From Aristophania vespae (lineage in GTDB: Bacteria > Pseudomonadota > Alphaproteobacteria > Acetobacterales > Acetobacteraceae), in assembly GCF_009906835.1 (NCBI RefSeq), contig NZ_CP047652.1:1736001-1800000 (forward strand): a DNA stretch of 64,000 nucleotides, read 5' to 3'. Position numbers and translations under genes: made by a program. Positions 28,215 through 38,569 of the stretch are shown piece after piece (the stretch's first letter is position 1; each line of letters opens with the position of its first letter). The notes under the pieces are model-generated. The model searched no databases and was not told the DNA's origin. It worked only from the letters and a program-made list of their open reading frames with translations.

Positions 28215-29778
28215 ATCGCCAGTTAGCTACCTCAGAAGGTTCATCTTCAAGACAGGAAGATGCCTGTGGAGGGTAAAAGATGTTCTCAAAATCCTCGCCC
28301 TTCATAACACGCTCAACCAATCTTTCAAAAACATAAAGATTATCTCTTAAAAGCTTCATAACACTTTCATTATTATTATTTTCACAGATAATATCTCTGT
28401 TCATCATCGCTTCGATTGAAGGACCCAGCGGAATAAAGTCTTTTGCCTTTTTTTGACAAAGCTTAAAGTCTTCACTTTTTACGTAATTTAGGAACTTATG
28501 AAAACTTTCTTGCAAAGGTGAAAATATTTTCAAACTATCACAGAGAAAATCTAGCTCATTTAATTTGTTATTCATAAAAATAACGCAATGATAAGCAAAG
28601 TAAAAAATAGCATCCATATTTGTCTTTGCATATAAATAATACCAGCTATCAAAACCAGCATATGAATTATAATGGCAAGATACAAAAGACGTAATCATAG
28701 ATGATAAAAAATCATTATATAGATCAATATATCTTTTCGTCTCTTCTCCTCTTAAATAAGCGGCAATAGTATTACATACCATTGTATTTTCATAAGCTAT
28801 GAAATCTGTTCCATTTGAATAGAGGGGATCAATAAAAGCTTTTGCTTCGCCTATAACAGCCCAGTTGTCGTGTGATATAAACTCGTCAGATACATATGTA
28901 TATCTACGAAAATACTTGAAATCGAGCACAGCGTAATTTTTGCTCATTAACTCATTATAAAGCCCTAACTGGTTAGATTTTAACCATAAAAAAGCCTTTT
29001 CCTGATTGATAAGATCTCTAGCATTATGAATATTTTCATCAAAAACAATGCCTATGCTGGTTTTTCCGCCAGCTAAAGGAATAAGCCAAACCCAATAGCC
29101 ACGACCCATTAGATGCACAGTGCTGTGACTACGATTAAAGCCTTTAAAAACATTCTCTGAAGAGTCTGAAACATAAAAATTATTAAGATCTACAAAGCCA
29201 TCAACCCGGAACCAAACAGCAGAATGGGTCAATGGAAATTCTGTTTTAAAGTTGAATTTTTTGGCCAAACAACGCCGGCGCCCAGAAGCATCTACCATCC
29301 AACGCGCTTTAATAAGCTTTTGCTCACTATTTTGGTCAAGTGCTACGATGTGATGGAGGCCGTCTTTTTTTTCTACATTTATAAAACGATGATTTTCGTG
29401 AATAACAACCTTATTCTTAACAAGCTCATAAAGATCATTTTCTAAAAGACCACGATCCATCTGATAAGCTTCATGGTAAGGAGTGCCCTCTATTCCCATT
29501 TCTTTATAACTTACGCCGTCACTATCAGTATGTAAGATGCGCAAGCCCATTTTAACGATATGTTTATTTTGCAAATAATCTTTAAGGTGCAGACTCTCAC
29601 GTAAATAGTAACTTCCTATCTCAACGGCCGATTCTCCAACTTTGTGAACCGCCAAAGGATTTGGAAAAGATTTATCATGAATAAGACATACGCTCACATC
29701 CCCAAGCTCTAGGGACATTTGACGAGCTAGGCTTAACCCGGCCAATCCCGCACCAATGATCGCGACATCATAAACCAT
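28171..29778 (-). CDS. FAD-dependent monooxygenase/halogenase-like protein
   Basis: A 535-residue flavoprotein. An N-terminal FAD-binding 'GAGLAGLSLAR' follows directly on the start, with 'HKVGESAVEIG', 'WMVDASGRRRCLAKKF' and 'VIGEAKAFIDPLYSNG' further on. The 'YWVWLIPLAGG' element matches the WxWxIP motif of flavin-dependent halogenases and their non-halogenating relatives. No signal peptide is seen. The DNA is clearly more AT-rich than that of neighbours, which may indicate transfer. Its stop overlaps the likely start of the creatininase gene, and this in turn overlaps the propeller gene, so the three form one unit. Halogenation, hydroxylation or reduction cannot be told apart from sequence; a cofactor or peptide-modifying role is inferred. 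Confidence 0.75.
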   Translation of the reverse strand: MVYDVAIIGAGLAGLSLARQMSLELGDVSVCLIHDKSFPNPLAVHKVGESAVEIGSYYLRESLHLKDYLQNKHIVKMGLRILHTDSDGVSYKEMGIEGTPYHEAYQMDRGLLENDLYELVKNKVVIHENHRFINVEKKDGLHHIVALDQNSEQKLIKARWMVDASGRRRCLAKKFNFKTEFPLTHSAVWFRVDGFVDLNNFYVSDSSENVFKGFNRSHSTVHLMGRGYWVWLIPLAGGKTSIGIVFDENIHNARDLINQEKAFLWLKSNQLGLYNELMSKNYAVLDFKYFRRYTYVSDEFISHDNWAVIGEAKAFIDPLYSNGTDFIAYENTMVCNTIAAYLRGEETKRYIDLYNDFLSSMITSFVSCHYNSYAGFDSWYYLYAKTNMDAIFYFAYHCVIFMNNKLNELDFLCDSLKIFSPLQESFHKFLNYVKSEDFKLCQKKAKDFIPLGPSIEAMMNRDIICENNNNESVMKLLRDNLYVFERLVERVMKGEDFENIFYPPQASSCLEDEPSEVANWRYGAFYPSPPLEAAQ

Positions 29779-29930
29779 GGTTGTTCTTCTTCATTTACAA
29801 TAAAGGATAAAAAAACAATTTAGTCTATTTATATAGCCAATTTTCTGATTATACTTACTACCATATAGAATATTGGAGCAAGTTCTTTCGTGAGCCACTA
29901 TTTAAACCATAAATCTTACAGATTCACCCC

Positions 29931-30476
29931 ATGAATTTCCCCCTCTATTCTGATCCGGAAACAGTTGATAGCGCCGCGCATCTCATTCAGGTAGCACTCA
30001 CACCTGTATTTATGCTCTCTGGTATTGGTACACTCATAAATGTATTTAATACCCGCCTTTCACGCGTTTCAGACCATCTTGAAGATATCAGCAAAAGACT
30101 TGCATCGCCCCCTTCTGAAGGTCAGGAACCAGACCCTTATTTCACGCCAGCACGCTTAAAAGTTCATCAGGCCCGTCTTCGGCGGCGTATATTTGTGCTT
30201 GATATCGCCATTATTCTTAATGGATGCGGTGGGGCCTTTACGTGCGGATCAGCCATAGCGTTGTTTCTAGGCTCCATTAGAGACTCCGTAACATCAACCT
30301 GGCTGATCTTTCTATTTGGTGCTGCCTTATCCTGCACCGTGGCAGCCCTTACGGCTTTTTTAATAGATACTCTTCTGAGTTGGCATGGTCTGAAACATGA
30401 CCGTGAAGATATTCTCCAAAAACGTGAAAAGCTTCTTGCCGAGGCTGAAATGAAAGAAAAGCAGCCGGAAAATTAA
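29931..30476 (+). CDS. DUF2721 membrane protein
   Basis: A 181-residue protein of the DUF2721 family. It has 'AAHLIQVALTPVFMLSGIGTLINVFNTRLSRV' at the N-terminus, a charged middle segment, and two more hydrophobic stretches (~90-110 and ~120-145) followed by a charged tail. It is predicted to sit in the inner membrane. No function is known for the family. The start ATG lacks a strong Shine-Dalgarno sequence. Its stop overlaps the stop of the convergent pstS by 4 bp. Confidence 0.8.
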   Translation: MNFPLYSDPETVDSAAHLIQVALTPVFMLSGIGTLINVFNTRLSRVSDHLEDISKRLASPPSEGQEPDPYFTPARLKVHQARLRRRIFVLDIAIILNGCGGAFTCGSAIALFLGSIRDSVTSTWLIFLFGAALSCTVAALTAFLIDTLLSWHGLKHDREDILQKREKLLAEAEMKEKQPEN

Positions 30477-31540
30477 CCCGGCCATTTTTCCAGAATTGCC
30501 ATTTTCACGTCATGCGGAAGGCCAACATAACCTAAAGCACTATTAAGCTCTTCACCGTGGCTTAATCCCCATTGAAAGAAAGATTTCACGCCTTTTCCTT
30601 CGGCCGTATTGATGTTTTTCTGAGGAATAAGGGCATAGGTTGCTGAAACAATTGGCCACGCATTAGGCCCGGCCTGATCCAATAAATTGACCGTAAAATT
30701 AGGGGAATTTTGCCAGTCAGCCGCCTGAGAGGCTGCCGAGAGGCTTTCTAGGGTAGGTGCGATAAAAACTCCATCGTGGTTTTTTAATTTTGCCACATCA
30801 AGATGGTTCCCTGTGGCATAGGAAAATTCTACATAACCTATACTGCCCTCTGTTTGTTTGACGAGGGCTGCAATACCATCATTACCGCGCGCACCAGCCC
30901 CACCAGGCCATTCAACAAGGGTTCCGGCACCGATCTGCTTTTTCCATTCAGAAGAGAGCTGAGACAGATAAGATGTGAATACATAGCTCGTACCTGACCC
31001 ATCAGCACGATGAATTGGCACAATATCATCATCAGGTAACTTCAAACCCGGGTTTAGAGCGAGAATAGACGCATCATTCCATTTTGTGATTGTGCCATCA
31101 TAAATACCAGCAAGGGTTGGGCCATCAAGCTGTAATGTTCCCTTCACAATATGAGGGACATTTACAATAACAACAACGCCGCTCATGACGGTAGGAAATT
31201 GATAGAGCGCTGCCTTTTTAAGCCCCGCCTCGTCCATGGGCTTATCAGAGGCACCAAAATCTATGGTTCCTTCCATGACCTGATCTTGGCCAGCACTAGA
31301 ACCAATTGTCTGATAATTAACATGAACATTTATATGCGGAAATGCAGCCTCACCCCAGCTTTCATAAACAGGTGCGGCAAAGCTTGAGCCTGCCCCCGTG
31401 ACCGTTACGGCAGCCTTGTGAAAATTGTTTTCACGACTATTTTTGCTTTGAGCGTAACTGACTCCCAAAGAACTCACACACCCTGAAACAATAAGACAGC
31501 CAAGCCCTATTTTGAGGAGTAAAGCATGATTAAACCGCAT
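30473..31540 (-). CDS. pstS: Phosphate-binding protein PstS
   Basis: A 355-residue periplasmic phosphate-binding protein of the high-affinity Pst ABC importer. 'VTGAGSSFAAPVYESWGEAA' and 'GSSAGQDQVMEGTIDFGASD' are the phosphate-pocket signatures, followed by 'ADGSGTSYVFTSYLS' and 'VEWPGGAGARGNDGIAALV'. The leader holds a lipobox-like 'LIVSGC', so it may be membrane-anchored, although 'SYAQS' downstream could equally be a signal peptidase I site. No pstC, pstA, pstB or phoU lies beside it, so the remaining subunits must be elsewhere. Confidence 0.92.
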   Translation of the reverse strand: MRFNHALLLKIGLGCLIVSGCVSSLGVSYAQSKNSRENNFHKAAVTVTGAGSSFAAPVYESWGEAAFPHINVHVNYQTIGSSAGQDQVMEGTIDFGASDKPMDEAGLKKAALYQFPTVMSGVVVIVNVPHIVKGTLQLDGPTLAGIYDGTITKWNDASILALNPGLKLPDDDIVPIHRADGSGTSYVFTSYLSQLSSEWKKQIGAGTLVEWPGGAGARGNDGIAALVKQTEGSIGYVEFSYATGNHLDVAKLKNHDGVFIAPTLESLSAASQAADWQNSPNFTVNLLDQAGPNAWPIVSATYALIPQKNINTAEGKGVKSFFQWGLSHGEELNSALGYVGLPHDVKMAILEKWPG

Positions 31541-31648
31541 AGAGCCTCCAACCGAAGCTGATGATCATTGTGACGTATATGTCGATATCATAACACAGAA
31601 ATAGGAGTCAGATAGTTTTTGGGCTATTTCCATCCGTAAAATATTGTT

Positions 31649-33438
31649 ATGGGCAATTCTGTCCTTAACAAACTCGGCAGGTTGCCAATGATGACACCTT
31701 CGCCCCGTCTTAGGCCTAAAACTATTTTGCTTTCATGCCTTTCTATAGGCACTGCAAACATCTCCCTTTTTACGACTGTGCAAGCCGCCACTAATACAGC
31801 AGATGCTATCACAGTTATGGAAAAGCAGATCCATGCACTGCAAAATCAGCTTAATCAGTTAAAGACCAAACAGGAGGCCGAAAATAAGCGTGTAAGAGCG
31901 CAACTTGCTCAGCAACGGGAACTCATAGAAGCCAACCCCTATGCGTCTCGCGATGCTCTTTTGCATCGCTCTTCAGAAAGCGCTTTCTTAAGCCCTGTCA
32001 GAAATGGGCCCTACCAAAGTAATTTTGCTTTAGGAGGAAGCTTTTTTCTCTCTCCTTCACAGACGGCCCACACACCTAACGGTATTGTTACCGCCACGCC
32101 GCCAGCTCATCCTGACCTATATGGACCGCTCCGTCGTGGTCAAATTCAAATTGGTGGTGTCAGAGTTACGCTGGGTGGCTTTTTGGAAGCTGCAACCATA
32201 TGGCGGTCACGCCAGACCGGCGCTGATATTGCAAGTGGGTTCAACGCTATTCCATGGAAAAATCAGCCCGCCCACCATATGAGCGAATTCCGCCAATCTG
32301 AAAGGCAAAGTCGTCTTGCTGTATTGGTAGAAGGCATGATTACCAAAAAACTTGAAGCAGATGCCTATGTAGAAACTGATTTTCAGGGCGCTGGATCAGC
32401 CTCAAACTCCCGTCAGTCAAATTCTTACGTCCCCAGAGCTCGGGTCGTTTATGGCGAGTTGAAAGATCATGACGATGGTCTTTATTTTTTAGGGGGCAAA
32501 ACTGGTCTCTTATTACCTTATTTAATAAGGGAATGTTTGCACGAGATGAGCAGATGCCTCTGGTCATTGAGGCTCAATATGTGCCAGGCTTTAACTGGAC
32601 ACGTAACCCCCAATTACGTGTTGTAAAGGTTTTTGGGCAAGAAGAGCGTTATGCCCTTGGCCTTTCAATCGAAAATCCAAGCGCCGTTCCGGCAGGCCGC
32701 GCATTTGGCCATGTCACTGATAGTGTTAGCGGAACAAATGTTAATAACCCCAATACTTTCTACACAACCGACCCGGCACCCGATCTTATTGCCAAATTAG
32801 CGGCTGACCCTGGTTGGGGGCATTATGAGCTTACGGGTATAATGCGCTTTTTCAGAAGTCGTTCCAGTAAAGAGGGAGACGGCCAAAACCACACCGTTAT
32901 AGCTGGTGGCGGTGGAGGGGGTATGGTCTTACCTCTTATTGACAAAAGATTATATGCCCAACTTTCCGGGCTTGTTGGTCAGGGTTTAGGGCGCTACGGC
33001 ACATCAAACATGCCTGATTATACATATGGTCCTAATGGTGGACCTGTTGCCTTACCAGAAGCCAACATACTCGTTGGGCTCTATGGCACGCCCTATAATG
33101 ACCTCACGCTCTATGCTTATGCAGGAGCTGAAAAGATATTACGGCGCAAGGCCTTTGACCAGAATGGACAGCATTTTGGTTATGGCAACCGTGGTTATGA
33201 TATGAGCGGATGTTCAACTGAACTTTCAACAGCCTGTGCCGGTGCAGCGAATGTACAAACCGTGGCTCAGGCCACAACAGGGTTTTGGTACACAGCCGCG
33301 AAAGGTGATTACGGGACATTACGTGTTGGAGCTCAATACGCCCATACTTACATTCAGGCTTTTTCTGGCTTTGGAGGAAGACCGCACACAGATGCAGATA
33401 TGCTCTTTATGTCTCTGCGTTATATGCCTTTTAATTAA
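31649..33438 (+). pseudogene. DcaP-like outer-membrane porin, one frameshift
   Basis: Two frames (31649-32626 and 32533-33438) join into a 596-residue protein. An N-terminal leader is followed by a coiled-coil (about 'ITVMEKQIHALQNQLNQLK...') and then a beta-rich barrel, which is the architecture of DcaP-like trimeric porins that take up organic acids or sugars. The frame slips at about 32516-32523; adding one base gives 'LLLPYFNKGMFARDEQMPLV'. The true start may be one of the ATGs at 31688/31691, directly ahead of the signal peptide. Substrate is unknown. It is divergent from pstS and 29 bp upstream of ugd, but a shared role is not evident. Confidence 0.7.
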
Positions 33439-33467
33439 TTGATTCACAAAAATTACGGAACAAAAAT

Positions 33468-34795
33468 ATGCGCATCACAATTATTGGCGGGGGTTATGTC
33501 GGGCTCGTTTCCGGGGCCTGCCTTGCTGCCTATGGTGCGCATATTACCCTGGTTGAAAAAGATCCAGAACGCTTGAAACGGCTGGAAATTGGTGAACTTC
33601 CCATTTATGAACCAGGTTTAGAAGCACTCTTTTCTGAACAAAAAGCACAAAAACGCCTTTCTTTCTGCGCCACTATTGAAGAAGGACTTCGGGGCAGCAA
33701 AGCTGCTTTTATAGCCGTTGGTACTCCAGCACGCCGCGGAAGCGGCCATGCTGATTTAAGTTTTGTTTACGATGTTGCAAAAGATATTGCCCTGACGGCC
33801 CAGAATGATCTTGTGGTGGTGACAAAATCGACCGTCCCTATTGGGACGGGGCGTGAAGTAAGCAGCATTTTACGAACATTAAGACCCGAACTGCGCTTTT
33901 CCGTAGCCTCTAATCCAGAATTTTTACGAGAAGGACAGGCCATAGCAGATTTTATGAATCCTGACCGCGTGATCATTGGATTAGACCGGAACAGCCCGGA
34001 CAAGGGACTCCACGCGCAAAAGCTTCTAACAACCCTTTATCACCCCTTACACACCCTCAAAACAAACTTGTTTTTATGGGGCTAGAAAGTGCCGAACTCA
34101 CAAAATATGCAGCTAATGCCTTTTTAGCCATGAAGGTCACATTTGCTAATGAAATTGCTGATATCTGCGAAGCAACAGGCGCTGATAGTGAGGAAGTACG
34201 TTATGGTATGGGTTTGGATCCCCGTATCAGCCCTGATTTTTTAATGGCTGGACCAGGTTTTGGTGGGTCATGCTTTCCTAAAGATACACAAGCCTTGGCT
34301 GTAACGGCGCGCAAAGTCGGTACGCCCAGTCAATTAGTTGAAACAACAATTGCCGCCAATGATGCCCGTAAACGCCGCCTGGCTGAGAGAGTTTTGACCT
34401 TATTAGGCGACCACATAACGCAAAAAACCGTCGCAATTTTAGGATTAACTTTTAAAGCCAATACAGATGATATGCGCCAGGCACCCGCTCTCACTCTCTT
34501 ACCTTACCTAAATGAAGCAGGTGTAACTTTGCGTGTTTATGACCCACAAGGCATGACGCAGGCGCGTTCTCTTTTGCCCAAAGGAATTTATTTCGCCCAT
34601 AATGCTCTGGATGCTGCAAAAAACTCTGATCTTTTGGTCATTCTTACGGAATGGGAAGAATTTTCTCATATCTCTTTCGAGGAACTTCAAAAAGCCATGA
34701 AAGGGCGGAAGATTCTTGATTATCGTGGATTATGGAAAGATCAAAACGTCTCTGATTATGGTTTTACCTATCACCGCATCGGCAAGAGAGACTAA
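33468..34795 (+). pseudogene. ugd: UDP-glucose 6-dehydrogenase, one frameshift
   Basis: Two frames (33468-34085 and 34076-34795) give a 442-residue UDP-glucose/GDP-mannose dehydrogenase when one base is restored near the CCC run 34054-34056. The enzyme oxidises UDP-glucose to UDP-glucuronate with two NAD+. The NAD fold 'MRITIIGGGYVGLVSGACLA', 'VAVGTPARRGSGHADLS'-type loop, 'STVPIGTGRE', 'SNPEFLREGQAI', the helix 'ESAELTKYAANAFLAMKVTF', the catalytic Cys in 'GFGGSCFPKDTQAL' and the C-terminal 'LGLTFKANTDDMRQAP' are all present. The product would feed exopolysaccharide or lipid A sugar pathways. A hairpin terminator follows at 34831-34862. Confidence 0.9.
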
Positions 34796-34830
34796 AATGT
34801 CATGGCCATGTGGGTATTAAAATTAAAGCA

Positions 34831-34862
34831 TTTAAAAGAGCGTCATAAAACGCTCTTTTAAA
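34831..34862. terminator. Bidirectional terminator between ugd and cysN
   Basis: Perfect 12-bp arms TTTAAAAGAGCG (34831-34842) and CGCTCTTTTAAA (34851-34862) with an 8-nt loop. The A-rich and T-rich stem flanks suit termination for both convergent genes. Confidence 0.8.
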
Positions 34863-34875
34863 TAACTCTACTTCT

Positions 34876-36741
34876 CTAATAGATACCTAATGGCTGCATA
34901 ATGGCCGTCATTAACTCTTTTACTGAAGAGGCTATAGCCTGCTCGGTAGAGAGAGTGATATCTGCATTTAAAGGCGGTTCATAAGGTGATGAGACACCCG
35001 TAAACGCTGCAATAGCGCCTTCACGCGCTTTTACATAAAGCCCTTTAGGATCGCGCTTTTCACAAATATTTTGGGGTGTATTGATAAAGACCTCGTGCCA
35101 CTCTGTGCCAATAATCTTTTTCGCCATCGCACGATCTTCTTGCATTGGAGATACGAGTGCTACAATAACAATATGACCGGCTTCAGCCAGAATTTTTGCT
35201 ACATGCGCCGTGCGACGAATATTTTCCCGTCTGTCCTGAGCCGAAAAACCAAGGTCACTACAGAGACCTACACGCAGGCTATCACCATCTAATACAATAG
35301 CTGAATAACCTCTCTGATTTAACTCTTCTTCAGCAGCACGAGCAATTGTGCTTTTCCCCGACCCTGGTAAACCAGTCATCCAGAAAATACCCGCTTTATG
35401 GCCACGCATTTGGGCACGTTTTTCCTGTGTCACACGGCTTGCGGTCGGATGAATGGCCTGCTGCCCTTCTGCAAGATCTGCAACACCAATAAGCGGCGCA
35501 CCACCAACAATACGTTGGTGACTATCGACTAAAACACCACGCCCATCACTCATGCCAGGAGCAAAGGGGTCAAAAAGCACATTATGTGACGCGGCCAGTG
35601 TAATTTCTGCAAAACCATCGGCTGGTACTTCATCACCTGGATTTAGAGAAAGATCATCTAAATCCACCACAGCATCAATAGAGGCTATGGTTACATCATG
35701 CTCAGCTGTAGATAAGCGCAGGCGAAAAGACTCCCCTACCCGTAAAGGTTCGCTACGTAGCCAAAAGAGCCGTGTCTTTATACGGGCTGAGCACAAGGGT
35801 GCCGCCGCCTCATCCCCTGCAGGGAAAAGCAAATCCCCGCGATCAGGCACCAAATCAGGCTCTAATCTCAGAGCAATAGACTCCCCGGCCCCCGCAACCG
35901 GATAATGGGGAGCATGCCAGCGTGCGACTTCAACAACTAATGCTTCCTGCCCTTGTGCCCCAATAACAAGGCGGTCTCCCTCACGGACAGTACCCCGCTC
36001 GATGCGACCTGCAACATATCGTTTATCATCAAAACGATACACGTCCTGTACAGGCATGCGGAAAGGCAAGGCTAAACGTGGCGCTGGAGGGGGTACATCT
36101 TCCAATACTTCTAATAAAGTAGGGCCGTTATACCATGCAGCCTGCTCTGAGCGCGTCGCAATATTATCGCCATCACGTGCAGAAGCGGGAATTACATCTT
36201 TAACATTTAATTCTAACCGGCCTAGAAGCTGACGAATATCAGCCTCAACCTGCCTAAGAGGTGCTTCTTCAAAATGAAGTCTATCGGCTTTATTGAGGAG
36301 CACAATAACATGACGAATACCAATAAGACGCAATAGCATGGCATGACGGCGTGTTTGCTCACGCACACCTTCCATAGCATCAACGACTAATACGGCTGCT
36401 TCTGCGTCAGCAGCGCCTGTAATCATATTACGTAAAAACTGACGATGACCGGGAGCATCAACAATAACATATTCACGCTGCTTTATACGAAATGGAATAC
36501 GTGTTGAATCTACGGTTACACCCTGATCGCGCTCAATTTGTAAGGAATCAAGCAAAAAGCTCCACTCAATGGTCAAGCCACGCTTACGGCTACTTTCTAT
36601 AATTTGCGTAACACGTCCATCGGGTAAGCTGTCTGTATCATAGAGTAAACGCCCAATGAGGGTAGATTTCCCATGATCAACATGACCAACAATAACAATT
36701 GGCGTACTGACAGCAAGGGTATGAGACAATGTAGAAGACAT
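34876..36741 (-). CDS. cysN: Sulfate adenylyltransferase subunit 1 / APS kinase fusion (CysNC, NodQ-type)
   Basis: A 621-residue bifunctional protein. Residues ~10-430 are an EF-Tu-like GTPase ('[17 protein letters not shown]', '[28 protein letters not shown]', 'LLNKADRL') that drives ATP sulfurylase. Residues ~445-620 are an adenylylsulfate kinase ('[18 protein letters not shown]', '[17 protein letters not shown]', '[14 protein letters not shown]') that makes PAPS. It acts with CysD, whose gene is 16 bp upstream in the same operon, to activate sulfate. The operon order is cysH, cysD, cysNC on the minus strand. Confidence 0.95.
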   Translation of the reverse strand: MSSTLSHTLAVSTPIVIVGHVDHGKSTLIGRLLYDTDSLPDGRVTQIIESSRKRGLTIEWSFLLDSLQIERDQGVTVDSTRIPFRIKQREYVIVDAPGHRQFLRNMITGAADAEAAVLVVDAMEGVREQTRRHAMLLRLIGIRHVIVLLNKADRLHFEEAPLRQVEADIRQLLGRLELNVKDVIPASARDGDNIATRSEQAAWYNGPTLLEVLEDVPPPAPRLALPFRMPVQDVYRFDDKRYVAGRIERGTVREGDRLVIGAQGQEALVVEVARWHAPHYPVAGAGESIALRLEPDLVPDRGDLLFPAGDEAAAPLCSARIKTRLFWLRSEPLRVGESFRLRLSTAEHDVTIASIDAVVDLDDLSLNPGDEVPADGFAEITLAASHNVLFDPFAPGMSDGRGVLVDSHQRIVGGAPLIGVADLAEGQQAIHPTASRVTQEKRAQMRGHKAGIFWMTGLPGSGKSTIARAAEEELNQRGYSAIVLDGDSLRVGLCSDLGFSAQDRRENIRRTAHVAKILAEAGHIVIVALVSPMQEDRAMAKKIIGTEWHEVFINTPQNICEKRDPKGLYVKAREGAIAAFTGVSSPYEPPLNADITLSTEQAIASSVKELMTAIMQPLGIY

Positions 36742-36757
36742 GATTTTCCCCCTGTCC

Positions 36758-37576
36758 TTAAAGATAGCCAGCTACGCGAAGACGCTCAAAAGCATCTTCA
36801 GATTCATGATCCATAGCGCGCCCTGCCCGTTCAGAGGTGCGGCTATTTTCAAGCTCTGCAATCACTTCAGCTACAGTTGAGGCGGTGCTTTCTATAGGGC
36901 TGGTTATATCCTGGTCCCCTAAAGAGCGATAACGTCTGCCATTTTTAGAAAAATAAAGATCAACCAGGGGTATATTTTCACGTTCAATATAGCGCCAAAT
37001 ATCAATTTCCCGCCATGATAAGAGCGGATGAACCCGAACATGCATTCCTTCTTCATAGGGCGTTGCATATTGATCCCAAAATTCTGGCGGCTGATTACGA
37101 ACATCCCAGCGATGACCCGCACCGCGAGGGCTAAAGACACGTTCTTTAGCTCTCGTTGCTTGCTCATCACGTCTGATACCTGCCACAACACCACGAAGCT
37201 GATGCTTTTCGATAAGAGCCGCTAACCCAGCTGTTTTGCGTGCTGCAGATCGTGCCGCAGGAGGAAGAGAAGGATCCATGTCTTCCACAGGGGGGCAATC
37301 ACCTAAAAGCAGTTCAAGATTCCATTTTTTAGTATATTCACTCCGAAATTCGTACATTTCGGGAAATTTCTTGCCAGTATCAACATGCATTACAGGAAAG
37401 GGTACACGCCCCATAAATGCTTTGCGGGCAAGCCAAACCATAACGTTACTATCTTTGCCCAACGACCATAAAAGTGCCATTGGCTTTAATTTACGATAAG
37501 CTTCACGCAGGATAAAAATACTCTGGGCCTCTAATTGGTCCAGCCCATCCATAATACGGGGTTGTACTAGACTCAT
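36758..37576 (-). CDS. cysD: Sulfate adenylyltransferase subunit 2 (CysD)
   Basis: A 272-residue PP-loop ATP pyrophosphatase that adenylates sulfate to APS with the help of the CysN GTPase. '[19 protein letters not shown]' is the PP-loop, followed by '[20 protein letters not shown]', '[19 protein letters not shown]' and '[18 protein letters not shown]', all CysD signatures. It is slightly shorter than the E. coli protein. The start ATG at 37576 follows AGGAGAGG. It lies 42 bp after cysH. Confidence 0.95.
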   Translation of the reverse strand: MSLVQPRIMDGLDQLEAQSIFILREAYRKLKPMALLWSLGKDSNVMVWLARKAFMGRVPFPVMHVDTGKKFPEMYEFRSEYTKKWNLELLLGDCPPVEDMDPSLPPAARSAARKTAGLAALIEKHQLRGVVAGIRRDEQATRAKERVFSPRGAGHRWDVRNQPPEFWDQYATPYEEGMHVRVHPLLSWREIDIWRYIERENIPLVDLYFSKNGRRYRSLGDQDITSPIESTASTVAEVIAELENSRTSERAGRAMDHESEDAFERLRVAGYL

Positions 37577-37618
37577 GACGAATTGCCTCTCCTAAGATAG
37601 CCTATTTTGCGGCGTTAA

Positions 37619-38335
37619 TTATGCTTGCCTGGGCACTGGCCGATGAATGCCACATTCCATTTTAACCTTACCCGCCCAACGGCCGGCACGACTGTCCTCA
37701 CCCTCTTTGACAGGCCGTGTGCACGGTACACAGCCAATAGAGAGATAACCTTTTGCGACTAAAGGATGCTGTGGAAGACCCTTTTCACGCATAAAATGCG
37801 TAATATCTGCCTGCTGCCACTGAGCTAGCGGATTAATTTTTACCGTGCCATCTTTTTGCGGTTCGATGACGGGCAGGGCCGCGCGTGTAAGAGACTGCAT
37901 TCTCTTGCGTCCCGTAAGCCAGAGATCAAATTCAGGAAGCACTACTTCTAGCGGCTCAACTTTACGTAATGCACAACAAGCATCAGGATCAAAACCGGCT
38001 AATTGATCTTGAGGGTCACGATCCTTTAAAGCCTCGTCTGAAGGCGATAAAATGCGCAAATTTTTGAGACCTAAAAATTGTACAAGCTGATCGCGATATA
38101 ATAATGTTTCGGGAAAATGACGCTTTGTATCTAAAAAATAGACAGGTATTTGCGGATCATTTTGCGCAAGAAGTGCCAAAAGTACCGCTGATTCAGCTCC
38201 AAAAGAAGAAATAAGAGCAACACGCCCCGCAAATTGTGCCGCTACTTTACTGAGGACCAAAGACGCTGTTTTCTGAGGTGTTTCACCTTCACCGAGTTGC
38301 CTCAATATTCCAAGCTCTTCACCTGTTAGCGCCAT
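37619..38335 (-). CDS. cysH: Phosphoadenylyl/adenylyl-sulfate reductase (CysH)
   Basis: A 238-residue reductase of activated sulfate. It has the PP-loop-derived 'LISSFGAESAVLLALLA', 'YFLDTKRHFPETLLYRD', and the substrate-binding 'WLTGRKRMQSLTR'. A Cys pair (DACCALRKVEPL) plus CVPC near the C-terminus form the CC...CxxC iron-sulfur site that marks the bacterial APS-reductase type, and the last Cys lies in 'ECGIH'. With that cluster the enzyme can often accept APS, so the APS kinase part of CysNC might be bypassed. It is the first gene of the cysH-cysD-cysNC operon. Confidence 0.92.
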   Translation of the reverse strand: MALTGEELGILRQLGEGETPQKTASLVLSKVAAQFAGRVALISSFGAESAVLLALLAQNDPQIPVYFLDTKRHFPETLLYRDQLVQFLGLKNLRILSPSDEALKDRDPQDQLAGFDPDACCALRKVEPLEVVLPEFDLWLTGRKRMQSLTRAALPVIEPQKDGTVKINPLAQWQQADITHFMREKGLPQHPLVAKGYLSIGCVPCTRPVKEGEDSRAGRWAGKVKMECGIHRPVPRQA

Positions 38336-38569
38336 ACTCGTGATTCCTTCTCACCATAGTACTTAGTACAGATCTAGACCTTATTTTCACATATTACAAT
38401 GTAATTTATTATTTATAACTATTCAATTTAGTTTATTTATTCTAAAAGGACAGATTAAAACCGCAGATTATTAGAGCGAAGTTTTTTAAAATTCCCTTTT
38501 AAAACCAGCTCCAGCCTTCTAAGTTGCTTTATTAGTTTTTATTACTCCCTCTATAGTAGGAGTCTTCAT
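38336..38569. promoter_or_regulatory. Divergent intergenic region between cysH and the GIN-like gene
   Basis: A 234-bp AT-rich gap from which both neighbours are transcribed outwards. It must hold promoters for the cys operon and the plus-strand exported protein. I see A/T-rich stretches (for example 38400-38450) but no operator I can name with confidence. Confidence 0.4.

Noticed and set aside
31560-31590. Pho-box-like direct repeat (TGTGAC...TGTCGA) between pstS and the porin gene
   Set aside because: Only two imperfect half sites at 11-bp spacing; too weak to call without a motif scan.
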